Assembly (NCBI GenBank): GCA_023489135.1
Contig: JAMDCE010000074.1
Location: 1 to 6,737, forward strand
Direction: 5' to 3'
Source: Chloroflexota bacterium
GTDB lineage: Bacteria; Chloroflexota; Chloroflexia; JAMDCE01
DNA length: 6,737 bases
The notes beneath the pieces were generated by a model that was not told the DNA's origin, made no database searches, and saw nothing but the letters and a program-made list of their open reading frames with translations. The position numbers and the translations under genes are program-made. Shown piece by piece: positions 5,995 through 6,737 of the stretch (position 1 is its first letter; every line of letters starts with the position of its first letter).

Positions 5995-6611
5995 TGCTAG
6001 GGATCCTGACTGGACTAAAGGTTACACTGCAGCACATCTTCAAGCCGAAGATAACGCAGATATATCCCTACGTAAAGCCACAACTTCCCGAGCGAAGCCG
6101 CGGCCTCATTCAACTCATCCGAGAGAAAGAGACTGGCGTGCTCAAGTGCGAGGCGTGTCTTCTTTGCGAGAAGGCGTGCCCACCGCGAGCCATAACCATC
6201 AGCTATTCAGAGCGCGGAGGTTTCCGCAAGAGGCCGCTCTTCAGGCCGCATACGGTCGGTGGTTTCTACCGGGCTCGTATGGCACGGACGGCGCCTTACT
6301 CTGGGAAACTCGTGCCCCCGGCTGTAGACGTGCCTCGCGATCAGGCGACAATCGACGTTACCCTGGTTGAGGCTGTTATAGCTAAAGGTCAAGATGAGGG
6401 ATGGGATGTGCTGAAGCTGCTCGAGGCTGTACAGGACTGCTATGGTTATATTCCAGAAGCCGCGGCAGAGCGGGTCTCGCAGGTCACAGGTGTTGCTATG
6501 AGCGACCTTTATTCTGCATTGACACTGAGCCCTGATTTTCATATCAAGCCGACAGATTCAATTGAAGCTGCTGGCGCGGACGATATTCGTTCTGGTGGTA
6601 AAGATGGGTAA
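5994..6611 (+). CDS. nuoI: Hybrid complex I protein: NuoI-like N-terminus with one 4Fe-4S motif, joined to a NuoE-like helical domain
   Basis: The protein has 205 residues. Residues 1-70 resemble NuoI: an N-terminal helix (LTGLKVTLQHIFKPKITQIYP), LPERSRGLI, then a ferredoxin motif C52-x2-C55-x2-C58-x3-C62-P. Normal NuoI (about 150-180 residues) has a second such motif about 40 residues later; here there is none. Residues 74-118 are instead a basic, aromatic linker (FRKRPLFRPHTVGGFYRARM). Residues 119-186 resemble the N-terminal helical bundle of NuoE: LLEAVQDCYGYIPEAAAERVS and VTGVAMSDLYSALTLSPDF. The usual NuoE thioredoxin-fold domain with four [2Fe-2S] ligands is absent; the only other cysteine is C149. 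The reading frame is continuous, so this is not a simple frameshift. NuoI normally hosts clusters N6a and N6b, passing electrons toward N2 in NuoB, and each motif gives ligands to both. One motif could at most make one cluster. It may be a lineage-specific form rather than a broken gene. Confidence 0.75.
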   Translation: MLGILTGLKVTLQHIFKPKITQIYPYVKPQLPERSRGLIQLIREKETGVLKCEACLLCEKACPPRAITISYSERGGFRKRPLFRPHTVGGFYRARMARTAPYSGKLVPPAVDVPRDQATIDVTLVEAVIAKGQDEGWDVLKLLEAVQDCYGYIPEAAAERVSQVTGVAMSDLYSALTLSPDFHIKPTDSIEAAGADDIRSGGKDG

Positions 6612-6737
6612 CCCCGAGCGCATTACAACGCGATACTTTGGAGCAGCTGAGCCTTCAAGCATTGACGCCTATGTCAAAACCGGAGGCTACGGAGGGCTGC
6701 GCCGAGCGCTCGAGTCGCTTGGGGCGGGCAGAGCCCT
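6604..6737 (+). CDS. nuoF: NADH-quinone oxidoreductase subunit F, N-terminal part (cut by window edge)
   Basis: Forty-four codons are visible. After a short start (MGNPERITTRYFG), the segment SSIDAYVKTGGYGGLRRALESLG matches the conserved N-terminus of NuoF, where a sequence like a single Tyr-x-x-x-Gly-Gly-Tyr block precedes the FMN domain. NuoF binds NADH and FMN and holds cluster N3, so it starts the electron path of complex I. The FMN, NADH and cluster sites lie beyond the window. The ATG at 6604 overlaps the end of the hybrid gene by 8 bases, and GGTGG at 6594-6598 is a plausible ribosome site 5 bases upstream. The start leaves no room for an extra N-terminal [2Fe-2S] domain of the sort found in some hydrogenase-linked NuoF proteins. 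Confidence 0.8.
   Translation, partial: MGNPERITTRYFGAAEPSSIDAYVKTGGYGGLRRALESLGAGRA

Noticed and set aside
2663..6737. Reassignment of TGA to a sense codon across the whole genome
   Set aside because: TGA is used as the natural stop of nuoC (3651-3653), nuoD (4793-4795) and the minus-strand gene, at expected family end points, and no other in-frame TGA interrupts a conserved gene here.
1..6737. CRISPR arrays, tRNA or rRNA genes, insertion sequences and long repeats
   Set aside because: No regularly spaced repeats, tRNA-like cloverleaf, transposase motif or terminal inverted repeats were seen on either strand.

Overview
The window is a bacterial chromosomal segment of moderate GC. It has three parts: a small divergently transcribed membrane-protein gene on the minus strand (86-511), an aspartase-family gene on the plus strand (745-2211), and the first part of a respiratory complex I operon that runs off the right edge (2301 to the end). 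The order is nuoA, nuoB, nuoC, nuoD, nuoH, a NuoI/NuoE-like hybrid, and the start of nuoF. The DUF4013-type gene and the unusual NuoI form suggest an environmental, uncultured-type bacterium, possibly Chloroflexota. That placement is an inference from general family distribution and is weak.

Left region (1-744). A plus-strand reading frame enters from the left edge and ends near 98; it may be the tail of another gene. The minus-strand gene encodes a shortened DUF4013-like integral membrane protein. Between it and the aspartase gene, 512-744 is non-coding. It holds two divergent sigma70-type promoters: a perfect-consensus one for the minus gene and a good one for the aspartase gene. A short palindrome lies between them.

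Middle (745-2300). The lyase resembles the Bacillus AspB type of aspartate ammonia-lyase and carries the full catalytic signature. A weak hairpin and a plausible promoter for the nuo operon lie in the 89-base gap that follows.

Right region (2301-6737). The nuo genes are tightly packed and overlap by 1 to 17 bases, so translation is probably coupled. NuoA and NuoH are membrane-arm subunits; NuoB, C, D and I form the quinone-reducing connecting module; NuoE and NuoF belong to the NADH-oxidising module.

Two things stand out. First, nuoB has an in-frame TGA (3062-3064) exactly where the fourth cysteine ligand of iron-sulfur cluster N2 should be. The conserved remainder of NuoB continues in the same frame for another 39 codons and overlaps nuoC. 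A hairpin at 3079-3099 has roughly the geometry of a bacterial SECIS element. This could be a selenocysteine version of NuoB, a nonsense mutation, or a sequencing error; the sequence alone cannot decide. Second, the gene at 5994-6611 joins a NuoI-like N-terminus with only one of the usual two 4Fe-4S motifs to the helical N-terminal domain of NuoE. It lacks the [2Fe-2S] thioredoxin-fold domain of NuoE altogether, and nuoF follows immediately.
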